Assembly: GCF_003990445.1 (NCBI RefSeq) | Contig: NZ_REEZ01000005.1 | Span: forward strand, 1 to 64,000 | From: Pararhodobacter zhoushanensis | Lineage (GTDB): Bacteria > Pseudomonadota > Alphaproteobacteria > Rhodobacterales > Rhodobacteraceae | Direction: 5' to 3' | DNA: 64,000 bases | Shown: positions 1 through 8,106 of the stretch, piece after piece | Layout: every line of letters starts with the position of its first letter | Numbering within the stretch: the first letter of the stretch is position 1 | The notes under the pieces: generated by a model | The model's database searches: none | Seen by the model: only the letters and a program-made list of their open reading frames with translations | What the model was told of the DNA's origin: nothing | Program-made: the position numbers and the translations under genes

Positions 1-77
1 GCATTGAAACCGATCAGCAGGTGCAGGCAGTAGCTTAAACAACCCGGAAATCTGTCCAAGTGTTGGGGAGTAGCTCA
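1..77. mobile_element. Probable end of an IS3-family insertion sequence
   Basis: Read on the complementary strand, the segment ending at 77 begins TGAGCTACTCCCCAACACTT and then continues into GGACAG. This is the form of many IS3-family terminal inverted repeats (TGARCTGMCCCC...TTGGACAG). An open frame running off the left edge stops at about 37-39, as expected for the last residues of a transposase just inside the repeat. The element body and target duplication lie outside the window, so family and orientation are inferred from one end only. Confidence 0.42.
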
Positions 78-104
78 CCGCGGCGCTGACGGGTTCTCCC
101 GATT

Positions 105-132
105 CAGGGGCGTATTTAGGGCAAGATGAAAG
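105..132. repeat. Composite intergenic repeat, copy a (single core arm)
   Basis: The sequence GGGGCGTATTTAGGGCAAGA and the following TGAAAG match the single-arm form of the dispersed core, compare 61506-61527. It lies ten bases beyond the stop codon of the SGNH hydrolase gene that reads leftward. No flanking hairpin module is obvious, possibly because the neighbouring insertion-sequence end truncated it. Confidence 0.5.
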
Positions 133-141
133 CGGGTTCGC

Positions 142-765
142 TCAGAAGAGGGCGTGGGCCACGGCTTGGGCGAGGGTAGCGTGGGACTCGGGCGAGAGGT
201 GGACGCCGTCGAGGGGGCTGGTCTCGATATGGGCGGAGGCGTCGAGGAAGAGGGTATCTCGGGACCGCGCAAGGTCGGCGAGGAGCGGGGTGAGGGCGCG
301 GGATTTGGCGGCACCGCCCCAGAAATCCGCGGCGAGGATGCCGGATTCGGTGACCGGCGGCGGGGCGATCAGCAGCACGCGGAAGCCGCCGTGCCGGGTT
401 TGCATCTCATCCCCCAGCGCGAGGTCGAGGAGGGCCGCGATGCCGCCGGTGATCTGCTCGGGTGTGGCGCCGAAGCGGGTCTTGACGTCATTGGTGCCCA
501 GCATGATCGTCAGCGCGTCAATCGGCCCGTGGCTGCGCAGCGCCTGATAGAGCGCGGGCCAGCCGTTCATGATGCCGCCCATCACCGGATCGTCGAACTG
601 GGCGGTGCGGCCCGGCAACCCCTCTTCCACCAGCGACCAGCCAAGGGTGGCGGCGGCGCGGCTCGGCCAGCGGATGTCGGCGGGGTAACGCTCGTACACG
701 CCGCGCTGATACAGGGGCGGGGTGCCGTGGGTGTTGGAGTCGCCAAAGGTCAGGACGGTTGCCAT
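142..765 (-). CDS. SGNH/GDSL-family hydrolase (arylesterase-like)
   Basis: The 207-residue product starts MATVLTFGDSNTHG, where GDSN is block I of the SGNH fold with the nucleophilic Ser. GTND follows in the middle (block III Asn) and DGVHLS near the C-terminus (catalytic Asp and His). The family covers esterases, lipases and acyl-CoA thioesterases, and the substrate cannot be read from sequence. No signal peptide is visible, so a cytoplasmic location is inferred. The open frame extends 28 codons upstream, but that extension lacks family features; the ATG at 765 places GDSN at the usual distance from the N-terminus. It is divergent from the thioredoxin gene. Confidence 0.85.
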   Translation of the reverse strand: MATVLTFGDSNTHGTPPLYQRGVYERYPADIRWPSRAAATLGWSLVEEGLPGRTAQFDDPVMGGIMNGWPALYQALRSHGPIDALTIMLGTNDVKTRFGATPEQITGGIAALLDLALGDEMQTRHGGFRVLLIAPPPVTESGILAADFWGGAAKSRALTPLLADLARSRDTLFLDASAHIETSPLDGVHLSPESHATLAQAVAHALF

Positions 766-872
766 AGCGCCAAGTTTGCGCGCGAAGCCGTGGCTTGTCC
801 AGAACTTGCCCCTTGGATCGACGCCGCGTCGGTCGCATATAGGGGGCAACGCAGAAACCGCGAGAGGATGCC

Positions 873-1778
873 ATGCTGGGCAATTTTGACGCCGCCCCCG
901 CCGCGGCGGGTCTGATCAAGGATACCACCGAAGCCAGTTTCATGGCCGATGTCGTCGATGCCAGCCAGGAAGTGCCGGTCATCGTCGACTTCTGGGCGCC
1001 GTGGTGCGGGCCGTGCAAGACGCTGGGCCCGCAGCTGGAGGCTGCCGTCACCGCTGCCAAGGGCAAGGTGAAGATGGTCAAGATCAACGTCGACGAGAAC
1101 CAGCAGATCGCCGCGCAGCTGCGCATTCAGTCGATCCCGACGGTCTATGCGTTCTTTCAGGGCCGCCCTGTCGATGCGTTTCAGGGGGCCGTGGCTCCGT
1201 CCGAGTTGAAGACCTTCGTCGACAAGCTGGTCGCGCTGACCGGTGAGGATGAAGGGCTGGAAGCGGCGCTGGACGAGGCCGAGACGATGCTGGGCGCGGG
1301 CGAGGCTGCCGATGCGGCCGAGGTCTTCGCGGCGGTGCTGGGCGAAGAGCCCGAGAACGCGCGGGCGCTGGGCGGGCTGGCGCGGGCGCATATCGCGGCC
1401 GGAACGCTGGATCAGGCCGAGGCGCTGATCAACAACGCGCCTGCGGCGATCGCGACGGCGAAAGAGGTGGAGGCGGCGCGTGCGCAGCTGGCGCTGGCGC
1501 GGCAGGCCGAGACGGCGGGGCCGGTGGATGAGCTGCGCGCGGCGCTGGCGGCCGATCCGGCCAACCATCAGGCGCGGTTCGATCTGGCGGGCGCGTTGCA
1601 CGCCAATGGTGATGTGGCCGGGGCGATTGACGAGCTGCTGGAGCTGTTCCGCCGGGACCGCGAGTGGAACGAGGGCGCGGCTAAGGCGCAGTTGTTCATC
1701 GTGTTCGACGCGCTCAAGCCCAACGATCCGTTGGCGCAGAAGGGCCGTCGCCGTTTGTCGTCGATGATCTTTGCCTAA
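873..1778 (+). CDS. ybbN: Thioredoxin-domain protein with TPR-like C-terminal region (YbbN/CnoX type)
   Basis: The 301-residue protein has an N-terminal thioredoxin domain with an intact WCGPCK active site at residues 44-49. An Ala/Glu-rich helical region from about residue 120 to the end reads as tetratricopeptide-like repeats. This is the architecture of YbbN/CnoX, which in Escherichia coli acts as a chaperedoxin delivering clients to GroEL and DnaK. Some YbbN proteins have lost one active-site Cys; here both are present, so redox activity is plausible. The ATG follows GAGAGG by six bases. It is co-directional with the LON-domain and Trm112-like genes (26 bp gap), suggesting one transcript. 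Confidence 0.88.
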   Translation: MLGNFDAAPAAAGLIKDTTEASFMADVVDASQEVPVIVDFWAPWCGPCKTLGPQLEAAVTAAKGKVKMVKINVDENQQIAAQLRIQSIPTVYAFFQGRPVDAFQGAVAPSELKTFVDKLVALTGEDEGLEAALDEAETMLGAGEAADAAEVFAAVLGEEPENARALGGLARAHIAAGTLDQAEALINNAPAAIATAKEVEAARAQLALARQAETAGPVDELRAALAADPANHQARFDLAGALHANGDVAGAIDELLELFRRDREWNEGAAKAQLFIVFDALKPNDPLAQKGRRRLSSMIFA

Positions 1779-1804
1779 GGGGCCGCGCGCGCTATGTCAG
1801 GATC

Positions 1805-2455
1805 ATGCTGAAAGCCAAAGACCTTCCTGACGCCCTCGCGTTGTTCCCGTTGCCTGGCGCGCTGCTGTTGCCGCGCGCCAAGCTGCCCCTGCATCTGTTC
1901 GAGCCGCGCTATCTGTCGATGCTTGAAGACTGCATGGCCACGCCGCACCGACTGATCGGCATGATCCAGCCGCGCCCGACCCCGGCCGGTGCCGGTGACA
2001 GGCTGCATGCGATCGGCTGCGCCGGGCGTCTGACCGCGATGTCCGAGACCGAGGACGGGCGCTACATGATCACCCTCACCGGGATCAGCCGCTTTCGGCT
2101 GAGCGAGGAATTGCCAGCCGACGGGTTGCCGTACCGGCGGGGGCGGCCCGTGTGGGGCGGGTTCGAGCGTGATCTGGGGCCGGTCGAGCATGACACGGCG
2201 TTTGATCGCGAGCCCTTCCTTGACCTGCTGGCGCGGTATTTTGAGGCCGTGTCGCTGTCGACCGAATGGGACAGCCTGAAGGATGCCGAGGACGAGCTGC
2301 TGATCAACGCGCTGTCCATGCTGTGCCCCTTCCCGCCCGAGGAACGGCAGGCGCTGCTGGAAGCGCCCTCTCTCACCACGCGGCGCGAGACGCTGGTAAC
2401 CTTGATGCAATTTGCCCTGCGCGCGCCGGGCGAGACCGGGGGAACGCTGCAATGA
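1805..2455 (+). CDS. LON peptidase N-terminal (substrate-binding) domain protein
   Basis: This is a 216-residue stand-alone LON N-terminal domain. [20 protein letters not shown] followed by PRYLSML is the conserved opening of the Lon substrate-binding domain, and there is no AAA+ or protease domain. Such orphan domains are common in alphaproteobacteria and their role is not settled; they may bind misfolded segments. AGGATC immediately precedes the ATG. The stop codon overlaps the next start (ATGA at 2452-2455), implying translational coupling with the Trm112-like gene. Confidence 0.85.
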   Translation: MLKAKDLPDALALFPLPGALLLPRAKLPLHLFEPRYLSMLEDCMATPHRLIGMIQPRPTPAGAGDRLHAIGCAGRLTAMSETEDGRYMITLTGISRFRLSEELPADGLPYRRGRPVWGGFERDLGPVEHDTAFDREPFLDLLARYFEAVSLSTEWDSLKDAEDELLINALSMLCPFPPEERQALLEAPSLTTRRETLVTLMQFALRAPGETGGTLQ

Positions 2456-2655
2456 GCGATGACGACGACAGGGCGGTGGCCACGCCGCAGGCCGAGCGCC
2501 ACATGCTGGAATCGCTGGTCTGTCCGGTGACGCAGGGCCAGCTGACCTATGACCGGGCTGCGCAAGAGTTGATCTCGGCCACGGCGCATCTGGCCTTTCC
2601 GATTCGCAATGGCATCCCCATCATGCTGGCGTCGGAAGCACGCGAGATCGAGTGA
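2452..2655 (+). CDS. Trm112-family small protein
   Basis: The 67-residue protein resembles Trm112/Yca[20 protein letters not shown], then a hydrophobic segment ending [17 protein letters not shown]. In archaea and eukaryotes Trm112 activates tRNA, rRNA and release-factor methyltransferases; bacterial members are largely uncharacterised. Classical members carry a CPxC pair plus later Cys. Here only the CP of the first knuckle remains, so a zinc site is doubtful. The start is set by the four-base overlap with the preceding LON-domain gene. Confidence 0.8.
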   Translation: MSDDDDRAVATPQAERHMLESLVCPVTQGQLTYDRAAQELISATAHLAFPIRNGIPIMLASEAREIE

Positions 2656-2675
2656 ACCGCAAGGAGGGCAAGCGT

Positions 2676-3062
2676 ATGGCACGCAAGACAAGTCTGGCAC
2701 TGGTGACGGTCGGGGTTTTGTTGGCAGGCTGCGCGACGCCCTTGCAGCAATGCCTTTACGACGCCGAGCAACCCGCGCGTGAGATCGAGCGCACCCTGAG
2801 CGAGGAATACGCCACGCTCAGCCGGGGCTATTCGATCGAGCGCATCCGCGTGCCGACGATGTCGATGGGGGTCTGTGGTGGGCCCGGCGGGGCGGCAGTG
2901 CCCTGTGCGCGTCCCGATTACGACATCAACGAAATCCACCACCGCGTCGACCGCGATCTGGTGCGCGAGCGCATCGCGTTGCTGGAGCGGCAACTGGCGC
3001 GCGAACGCCCGCGCGCGGCCGCGGCGAGCGCGCAATGTCAGGCGACTTATCCGGCAGGATGA
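2676..3062 (+). CDS. Small predicted lipoprotein of unknown function
   Basis: The 128-residue protein begins MARKTSLALVTVGVLLAGCA, a signal peptide with lipobox LAGC, so acylation at Cys19 and membrane anchoring are predicted. The mature part is charged and helical, with a GVCGGPGG loop and several Cys; no known domain is recognised. The ATG at 2676 follows AAGGAGGGC by six bases and was preferred to an in-frame GTG at 2652 that overlaps the previous stop. It is probably the last gene of the thioredoxin-LON-Trm112 transcript. Confidence 0.65.
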   Translation: MARKTSLALVTVGVLLAGCATPLQQCLYDAEQPAREIERTLSEEYATLSRGYSIERIRVPTMSMGVCGGPGGAAVPCARPDYDINEIHHRVDRDLVRERIALLERQLARERPRAAAASAQCQATYPAG

Positions 3063-3135
3063 GGGGATCGGGTGCAGCGCAGCCTGTTGATCGGGCAGGG
3101 CGGCATGGGCAGGGTTGGTTGCCGAGCAAACCGCT

Positions 3136-3861
3136 ATGCAGGGTCAAGGCGATGCGCTAACGTCGGATTTTGATCAGATTGCTGCGAAATACATGGCCCT
3201 GACTGATACGTCCCCGCTGCGAGATCCGCATAAACTGCCCGAGCACGAGGCGACCTATCGACGGTTGCGGGACATGGCGATGTTCGGTGAGCTGGAGCCG
3301 GGCCAGAAAGTCACCATTCAGGGGATCACGGCGGTTCTGGGCGCGGGGATGACCCCTGTCCGCGAGGCGATCCGGCGTCTGACCGCAGAGGGCGGGTTGA
3401 TCCTGCATGAAAACCGCCGGGTCTCGGTCCCGCGGCTGACGGCGTCGCAGGCCGATGAGCTGGCCTTCGCCCGTCTGGCGCTGGAGCCCCGGCTGGCCGA
3501 GCTGGCGCTGCCGCGGTTGACGGGCGTGGATATTGCCCGGCTGCAGGCGCTGGATGACGAGATCGACGAGGCCATCGAGATCAGCGATGTGCGCGGGTAT
3601 CTGGCCGGGAACTACCGCTTCCATTTTGCGCTCTATGATCTGGCCGAGGCGCCGATCCTGACGTCGCTGACCCAGTCGCTGTGGCTGCGCTTTGCGCCGT
3701 CGCTCAGGGTGGTGATGACCTGCGACGGCGAGATCGGGCCGGACCGGCACAAGGATGCCGTGGCCGCGATGCGCGCCGGTGATGCGCAGGCGCTGGCGCA
3801 GGCGATCGAGGCGGATATCCGGCAAGGCATCGACCGGGTGCGGGCGGATCTGCACGGGTGA
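3136..3861 (+). CDS. GntR-family transcriptional regulator (FadR/FCD subfamily)
   Basis: The 241-residue protein has an N-terminal winged helix (TYRRLRDMAMFGELEPGQKV...GMTPVREAIRRLTAEGGLI) and a C-terminal all-helical FCD ligand-binding domain (LEPRLAELALPRL..., YRFHFALYDLAEAP). FCD regulators usually bind small organic acids or amines with a metal. It lies directly upstream of, and co-directional with, the putrescine aminotransferase and oxidase genes, so control of polyamine catabolism is a reasonable inference. A TTG seven codons upstream is possible, but the ATG gives a normal N-terminus. Its TGA stop forms the first bases of a repeat hairpin (3859-3876). Confidence 0.85.
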   Translation: MQGQGDALTSDFDQIAAKYMALTDTSPLRDPHKLPEHEATYRRLRDMAMFGELEPGQKVTIQGITAVLGAGMTPVREAIRRLTAEGGLILHENRRVSVPRLTASQADELAFARLALEPRLAELALPRLTGVDIARLQALDDEIDEAIEISDVRGYLAGNYRFHFALYDLAEAPILTSLTQSLWLRFAPSLRVVMTCDGEIGPDRHKDAVAAMRAGDAQALAQAIEADIRQGIDRVRADLHG

Positions 3862-3987
3862 GGGGTTTCGCCCTCAGCCCCTGACGCTTTCAGCGTCATG
3901 TCTTCGGGCGACCGGGCAAGGGGGGCGTTGCCCCCCTCTTTGCTGCGCAAATTCACCCCCCAGGATATTTACGGACAGAAAATGAAG
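3859..3987. repeat. Composite intergenic repeat, copy b (type 1, single core arm)
   Basis: Reading left to right there is a hairpin TGAGGGGTTTCGCCCTCA (3859-3876) that includes the GntR stop codon, then TGACGCT/AGCGTCA (3882-3898). These are followed by GGGGGGC-GTT-GCCCCCC (3920-3936), TTGC-TGC-GCAA (3940-3950), TTCACCCCCC and the core AGGATATTTACGGACAGAAA. The same order in inverse orientation is seen at 31342-31464. It lies between the GntR gene and the aminotransferase, and its hairpins could end transcription of the regulator. Confidence 0.8.
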
Positions 3988-4106
3988 GGGCGCGGGTGCG
4001 GGGCTGATGGGTATTGGAAATTTGATCAAATCGGATTGCGGCGGCGGGCCGTGGGGCGTATCGTGTCCCGAATCCCCGGTTTTGCGGGTCTGAAGGAGTC
4101 TTCGCC

Positions 4107-5504
4107 ATGCGCACGATCACCAATCATTTGCCCACCTCGGAACTGCAGGCGCTGGACGCGGCGCATCATGTTCACCCGTTCACGCAGAATGACGCGTTGG
4201 CCAAGAAGGGGGCGCGGATCATCACGCGGGCGAAGGGTGTGTATCTGACCGACAGCGAGGGCGAGACGCTGATCGACGGCATGGCCGGGTTGTGGTGCGT
4301 CAATGTCGGTTACGGGCGCAAGGAACTGGCCGACGCGGCGGCGCGGCAGATTGAAGAGCTGCCCTATTACAACACGTTCTTTCAGACCAGCCACGTGCCC
4401 GCCATCGCCCTGGCCGCGCGCATTGCCGATCTGGCACCGGGCGATCTGAACCATGTGTTCTTTGCCTCGTCGGGGTCGGAAGCCAATGACACCAACATCC
4501 GTCTGGTGCGCCACTATTGGGCGCTGAAGGGCAAGCCCGAGAAATCGGTGATTATCGCGCGCAAGAACGGCTATCACGGGTCGAGCATGGGCAGTGCCTC
4601 GCTGGGCGGCATGACCGCGATGCACGAGCAGGGTGGCTTGCCGATCCCGGGCATCGTGCATATCGACCAGCCGCACTGGTACGCCGAGGGCGGCGACATG
4701 ACGCCCGAGGAGTTCGGTCTGCAACGCGCCCGCGCGCTGGAGGAGAAGATCCTTGAACTGGGCGCAGACCGGGTGGGTGCGTTCATCGCCGAGCCGGTGC
4801 AGGGCGCGGGCGGGGTGATCATTCCGCCGTCGACCTACTGGCCCGAGATCCAGCGCATTGTCGACAAATACGACATCCTGCTGATCGCCGATGAGGTGAT
4901 CACCGGGTTCGGGCGCACCGGCAACTGGTTCGGCAGTCAGACCTTCGCCATCAAGCCGCATATCATGACGATCGCCAAGGGCCTGTCATCGGGCTATCAG
5001 CCGATCGGCGGCTCGGTGGTCTGTGATGAAGTGGCGGCGGTGATTGCCACGGATGAGTTCAACCACGGCTACACCTATTCCGGCCACCCGGTTGCCGCCG
5101 CTGTGGCGCTGGAGAATCTGCGGATCATCGAGGAAGAGGGCATCGTCGAGCATGTGCGCGACGTGGCACACCCGTATCTGGCCGAGCGCTGGCATGCGCT
5201 GGGCGATCACCCGCTGGTCGAGGACACGCAGTTGGTGGGTCTGATGGGCTCGCTGGCTTTGGTGCCGGTGAAGGGTGAGCGCGCCAAGTTCGCCGCGGGT
5301 GCCGGGACGGCGGGGTACATCACGCGCGAGCGCTGCTTTGCCAATAACGTGGTGATGCGCCATGTCTATGACCGCATGATCATCTCGCCGCCGCTGGTGA
5401 TCACGCCCGCTGAGATCGACATTCTGATCGACCGGGCGACGGTGGCGCTGGATGAGGCGTATAAGCAGCTCAAGGACGAAGGCCTGCTGAAAAAGGCCCA
5501 GTGA
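4107..5504 (+). CDS. spuC: Class III aminotransferase, putrescine/polyamine-pyruvate type
   Basis: The 465-residue PLP-dependent transaminase has the class III hallmarks: GMAGLWCVNVGYGRKELADA near the N-terminus, SSGSEANDTNIRL for phosphate binding, IADEVITGFGRTG with the cofactor Asp, and the Schiff-base Lys at about 291 in IAKGLSSGYQPIGG. The sequence resembles SpuC-type putrescine:pyruvate transaminases, which give 4-aminobutanal and alanine. Related beta-alanine or omega-amino acid transaminases cannot be excluded. A good ribosome site (GAAGGAG) precedes the ATG. The stop is one base from the next start, so it is cotranscribed with the oxidase gene. Confidence 0.8.
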   Translation: MRTITNHLPTSELQALDAAHHVHPFTQNDALAKKGARIITRAKGVYLTDSEGETLIDGMAGLWCVNVGYGRKELADAAARQIEELPYYNTFFQTSHVPAIALAARIADLAPGDLNHVFFASSGSEANDTNIRLVRHYWALKGKPEKSVIIARKNGYHGSSMGSASLGGMTAMHEQGGLPIPGIVHIDQPHWYAEGGDMTPEEFGLQRARALEEKILELGADRVGAFIAEPVQGAGGVIIPPSTYWPEIQRIVDKYDILLIADEVITGFGRTGNWFGSQTFAIKPHIMTIAKGLSSGYQPIGGSVVCDEVAAVIATDEFNHGYTYSGHPVAAAVALENLRIIEEEGIVEHVRDVAHPYLAERWHALGDHPLVEDTQLVGLMGSLALVPVKGERAKFAAGAGTAGYITRERCFANNVVMRHVYDRMIISPPLVITPAEIDILIDRATVALDEAYKQLKDEGLLKKAQ

Positions 5505-5505
5505 C

Positions 5506-6807
5506 ATGGATCTGCTGACCGCCAATGACCAGCTGGGGGCGTATCCCCCCAGCTGGTACGCCGCGACGGCCGAGGCGCTGCCGGGGTTTCCGGCAGCCGC
5601 CGGGGCGCTGAGTTGCGATGTCTGCGTGGTGGGCGGCGGGTTTACCGGGCTGTCGGCGGCGCTGCATCTGGCCGAGCGGGGCTATGACGTCATCCTGCTG
5701 GACGCGCAGCGGGTGGGGTTTGGTGCCTCGGGTCGCAATGGCGGGCAGGTGGGCACCGGGCAGCGGCTGGATCAGGACACGCTGGAAGGCATGGTCGGCA
5801 AGACCCAGGCGCGGGCGCTGTGGGATCTGTCGCTGGAGTCGGTGGCGCTGACGCGGGATCTGGCGGCGCGCCATGCCCCCGAGGCCGGGTTTGCGCCGGG
5901 GATCATCCATGCGGCGCACAAGCCGCGCTATGTCGGCGAGGCGCGGGCCTATGCCGAGAAGCTGGCGCGCGATTATGGCTATGACCAGATCGAGCCGCTG
6001 GACCGGGCGCAGATGCAGGCGCTTGTCGGCTCTCCTGCCTATCATGGCGGCGATATCGACCACGGTGGCGGGCATCTGCACCCGCTGCGCTATGCGTTGG
6101 GGCTGGCGCGGGCGGCGCAGGCGGCGGGGGTGCGGATCTTCGAGCAGTCGCGCGTGACCTCGGTGACCAAGGGTGAGCCGGCGCGGGTAATGACCGACGC
6201 CGCGACGATCACGGCGCGCTTTGTGGCGCTGGGGCTGAACGGCTACATGGGGCGGCTGGAGCCTGCGGTGGCGTCGCGCGTGATGCCGATCAACAATTTC
6301 ATCGCGGCGACCCGCCCGATGAGCGACGCGGAACGCGCGGCGGTGATCAGCGCCGATCATGCGGTGGCGGATACCAAATTCGTGGTGAATTACTTCCGTT
6401 TCTCGCAGGACAACCGGCTGCTGTTTGGCGGCGGCGAGAGTTATGGCTACCGCTTTCCGGCCGATATCGCGGCCAAGGTACGCCGCCCGATGGAAGAGAT
6501 CTTCCCGCATTTGCGCGGGATAGAGATCACCCACGCCTGGGGCGGGACGCTGGGCATCGCCTATAACCGCATGCCGCATTTCGCGCGGCTGGCGGGGAAT
6601 GTGCTGACCGCGTCGGGCTTTTCCGGGCACGGCGTGGCGATGGGCACGCTGGGCGGCAAGCTGATGGCCGAGGCGATTGCCGGGCAGGCCGAGCGGTTCG
6701 ACGTGATGGCCGCTGTGCCCAACCCGCAGTTTCCGGGCGGGGCGAGCCTGCGCTATCCGCTGATGGTGGCCGCGATGCTGTGGTTTTCGCTGCGCGACAA
6801 GCTGTAA
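5506..6807 (+). CDS. puuB: FAD-dependent amine oxidoreductase (gamma-glutamylputrescine oxidase-like)
   Basis: The 433-residue DAO-fold flavoprotein has its Rossmann motif VVGGGFTGLSAALHLAERG at residues 41-59, followed by the GFGASGRNGGQ motif typical of the PuuB/PuuE-type oxidase group, and a C-terminal GFSGHGVAMGTLGGK FAD segment. In Escherichia coli PuuB oxidises gamma-glutamylputrescine; related enzymes act on other secondary amines. Tight coupling to the SpuC-like transaminase supports amine catabolism. I see no glutamylating puuA gene here, so the exact substrate is uncertain. Confidence 0.78.
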   Translation: MDLLTANDQLGAYPPSWYAATAEALPGFPAAAGALSCDVCVVGGGFTGLSAALHLAERGYDVILLDAQRVGFGASGRNGGQVGTGQRLDQDTLEGMVGKTQARALWDLSLESVALTRDLAARHAPEAGFAPGIIHAAHKPRYVGEARAYAEKLARDYGYDQIEPLDRAQMQALVGSPAYHGGDIDHGGGHLHPLRYALGLARAAQAAGVRIFEQSRVTSVTKGEPARVMTDAATITARFVALGLNGYMGRLEPAVASRVMPINNFIAATRPMSDAERAAVISADHAVADTKFVVNYFRFSQDNRLLFGGGESYGYRFPADIAAKVRRPMEEIFPHLRGIEITHAWGGTLGIAYNRMPHFARLAGNVLTASGFSGHGVAMGTLGGKLMAEAIAGQAERFDVMAAVPNPQFPGGASLRYPLMVAAMLWFSLRDKL

Positions 6808-7059
6808 AGCTTGGGTGATTCGGCACGGGCGCTGAGCGTCGCCAGGGTGTTTTAAGCGCCTGAGCGGCAGGGCGCTCATCGCGCTTAAGTTGCGCGCGCG
6901 GGCGAAAACCATCCTTAACAAGCCGTAAACACCCTGTTTTGTGGCAATCGAGCCGCAGGACAGAACGGTCAACAAGTGCTTGACCAGAATCAACTTTTCC
7001 GCGTCGAAGGCTGTCAGTAGGACTCTGGGCAGCTGCTTACACAACTGTCGGGGGACAGT

Positions 7060-7869
7060 GTGACAATCATACATCGTCGGACCTTGCTGTCCGGCCTCGG
7101 TGCGCTGGGCTTTGCCGCCTCGGCGCAGCTGGGGACTGTTAAATCTGCCGTTGCGCAGACCGTGCCTGCTGTTCCGACAACGCCGATGCCTCGGCTGCGC
7201 CGGACGCATGAACTGGTTTCGCTCACGTCCGTTCACACGGATCGTCCGCGCGTGGCGCTGACGTTCGATGACGGCCCGCATCCGCAGAATACGCCGCATT
7301 TGCTGGATATTCTGGCCCGGTATCGCGTCAAGGCGACCTTCTACGTCATCGGCCAGAACGCCCGGCGGTATCCCGAGATCGTGCGCCGGATCGTGGCCGA
7401 GGGGCACGAACTGGGCAACCATACCTGGACGCATCCGGTACTGTCGCGGCAGAGCGACAGCACCATCCTGACCGAGATCGACCGCACCCAGCAAATGATC
7501 TGGGACACGGTCGGCGCGGTGCCGGTCACCATGCGCCCGCCTTATGGCTCGTTCACCCATCGGCAGATGCAGATGCTGTTCGATCAGCGCAATCTGTCGT
7601 CGGTGGTGTGGTCGGTTGACCCTGAGGATTGGCGACGCCCCGGTGTGTCCGTCGTGGCGCAGCGCATGATTCAGGGCGCGCGTCCGGGCGCGGTGATTCT
7701 GGCGCATGACATCCACGGACCGACCATCCGCGCCGTGCCCGCCGCGCTGGACGGCATTCTGGCGCGCGGGTTGCAGCCGGTGACCATGTCGGACCTGCTG
7801 GCCTGGCCGCATTGGGGGCCGCGGGGCTTGCGCTATGTCGGGCGCGCAACGACGCCGTATCAGGGCTGA
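7060..7869 (+). CDS. Secreted polysaccharide deacetylase (NodB homology domain)
   Basis: The 269-residue protein starts with GTG, preceded by GGGGACA. The N-terminus MTIIHRRTLLSGLGALGFAA has an HRRTLL Tat-type signal, and cleavage is likely near AVAQ. The NodB domain follows: TFDDGP at residues 68-73 (metal Asp and catalytic base), HTWTH at 121-125 (metal His pair), RPPYGSF, and a late LAHDIHG. Such enzymes remove N-acetyl or O-acetyl groups from peptidoglycan or exopolysaccharide in the periplasm. It is a single-gene unit ending in a strong terminator at 7896. Confidence 0.88.
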   Translation: MTIIHRRTLLSGLGALGFAASAQLGTVKSAVAQTVPAVPTTPMPRLRRTHELVSLTSVHTDRPRVALTFDDGPHPQNTPHLLDILARYRVKATFYVIGQNARRYPEIVRRIVAEGHELGNHTWTHPVLSRQSDSTILTEIDRTQQMIWDTVGAVPVTMRPPYGSFTHRQMQMLFDQRNLSSVVWSVDPEDWRRPGVSVVAQRMIQGARPGAVILAHDIHGPTIRAVPAALDGILARGLQPVTMSDLLAWPHWGPRGLRYVGRATTPYQG

Positions 7870-7895
7870 AACAGCGATTTTTCTTGTGTATAAAC

Positions 7896-7924
7896 GGCGC
7901 GGCTCCAACGGGGCCGCGCCTTTT
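7896..7924 (+). terminator. Rho-independent terminator of the deacetylase gene
   Basis: GGCGCGGC at 7896-7903 pairs with GCCGCGCC at 7913-7920, followed by TTTT, 26 bases after the stop codon. Confidence 0.8.
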
Positions 7925-7952
7925 GCATGGGCGGCCAAGCGAATAATGCACG

Positions 7953-7975
7953 GGCGAAGAAAATTTTCGCCTTTT
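7953..7975 (+). terminator. Second weaker hairpin with T-run
   Basis: GGCGAA (7953-7958) and TTCGCC (7966-7971) flank an AT-rich loop and are followed by TTTT. It may back up the upstream terminator, or fold near the start of the ugp transcript depending on where that begins. Confidence 0.4.
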
Positions 7976-8002
7976 GACATAAACGCTTCACAAACGAAGA
8001 TT
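7974..8002 (+). promoter_or_regulatory. Candidate promoter of the ugp operon
   Basis: A perfect -35 hexamer TTGACA (7974-7979) is followed after 17 bases by AAGATT (7997-8002), a weak -10 match. It lies 105 bases before the ugpB start. Phosphate-regulated (Pho box) control is known for ugp operons elsewhere, but I could not see a clear Pho box here. Confidence 0.35.
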
Positions 8003-8106
8003 ATCGCATCAAAGTGCTGAAATTCGCGCCCTTCTGGTTTTCCGGGAGGACGCGGTCTCCGCTTTTTTGAGCGCAATCAGAACCAACGTAACCAATGGGG
8101 TTCCCG

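Noticed and set aside
5470-8076. Open frame of 868 codons opposite the oxidase and deacetylase genes
   Set aside because: Crosses an intergenic region and two real genes on the other strand; Arg/His-rich shadow.
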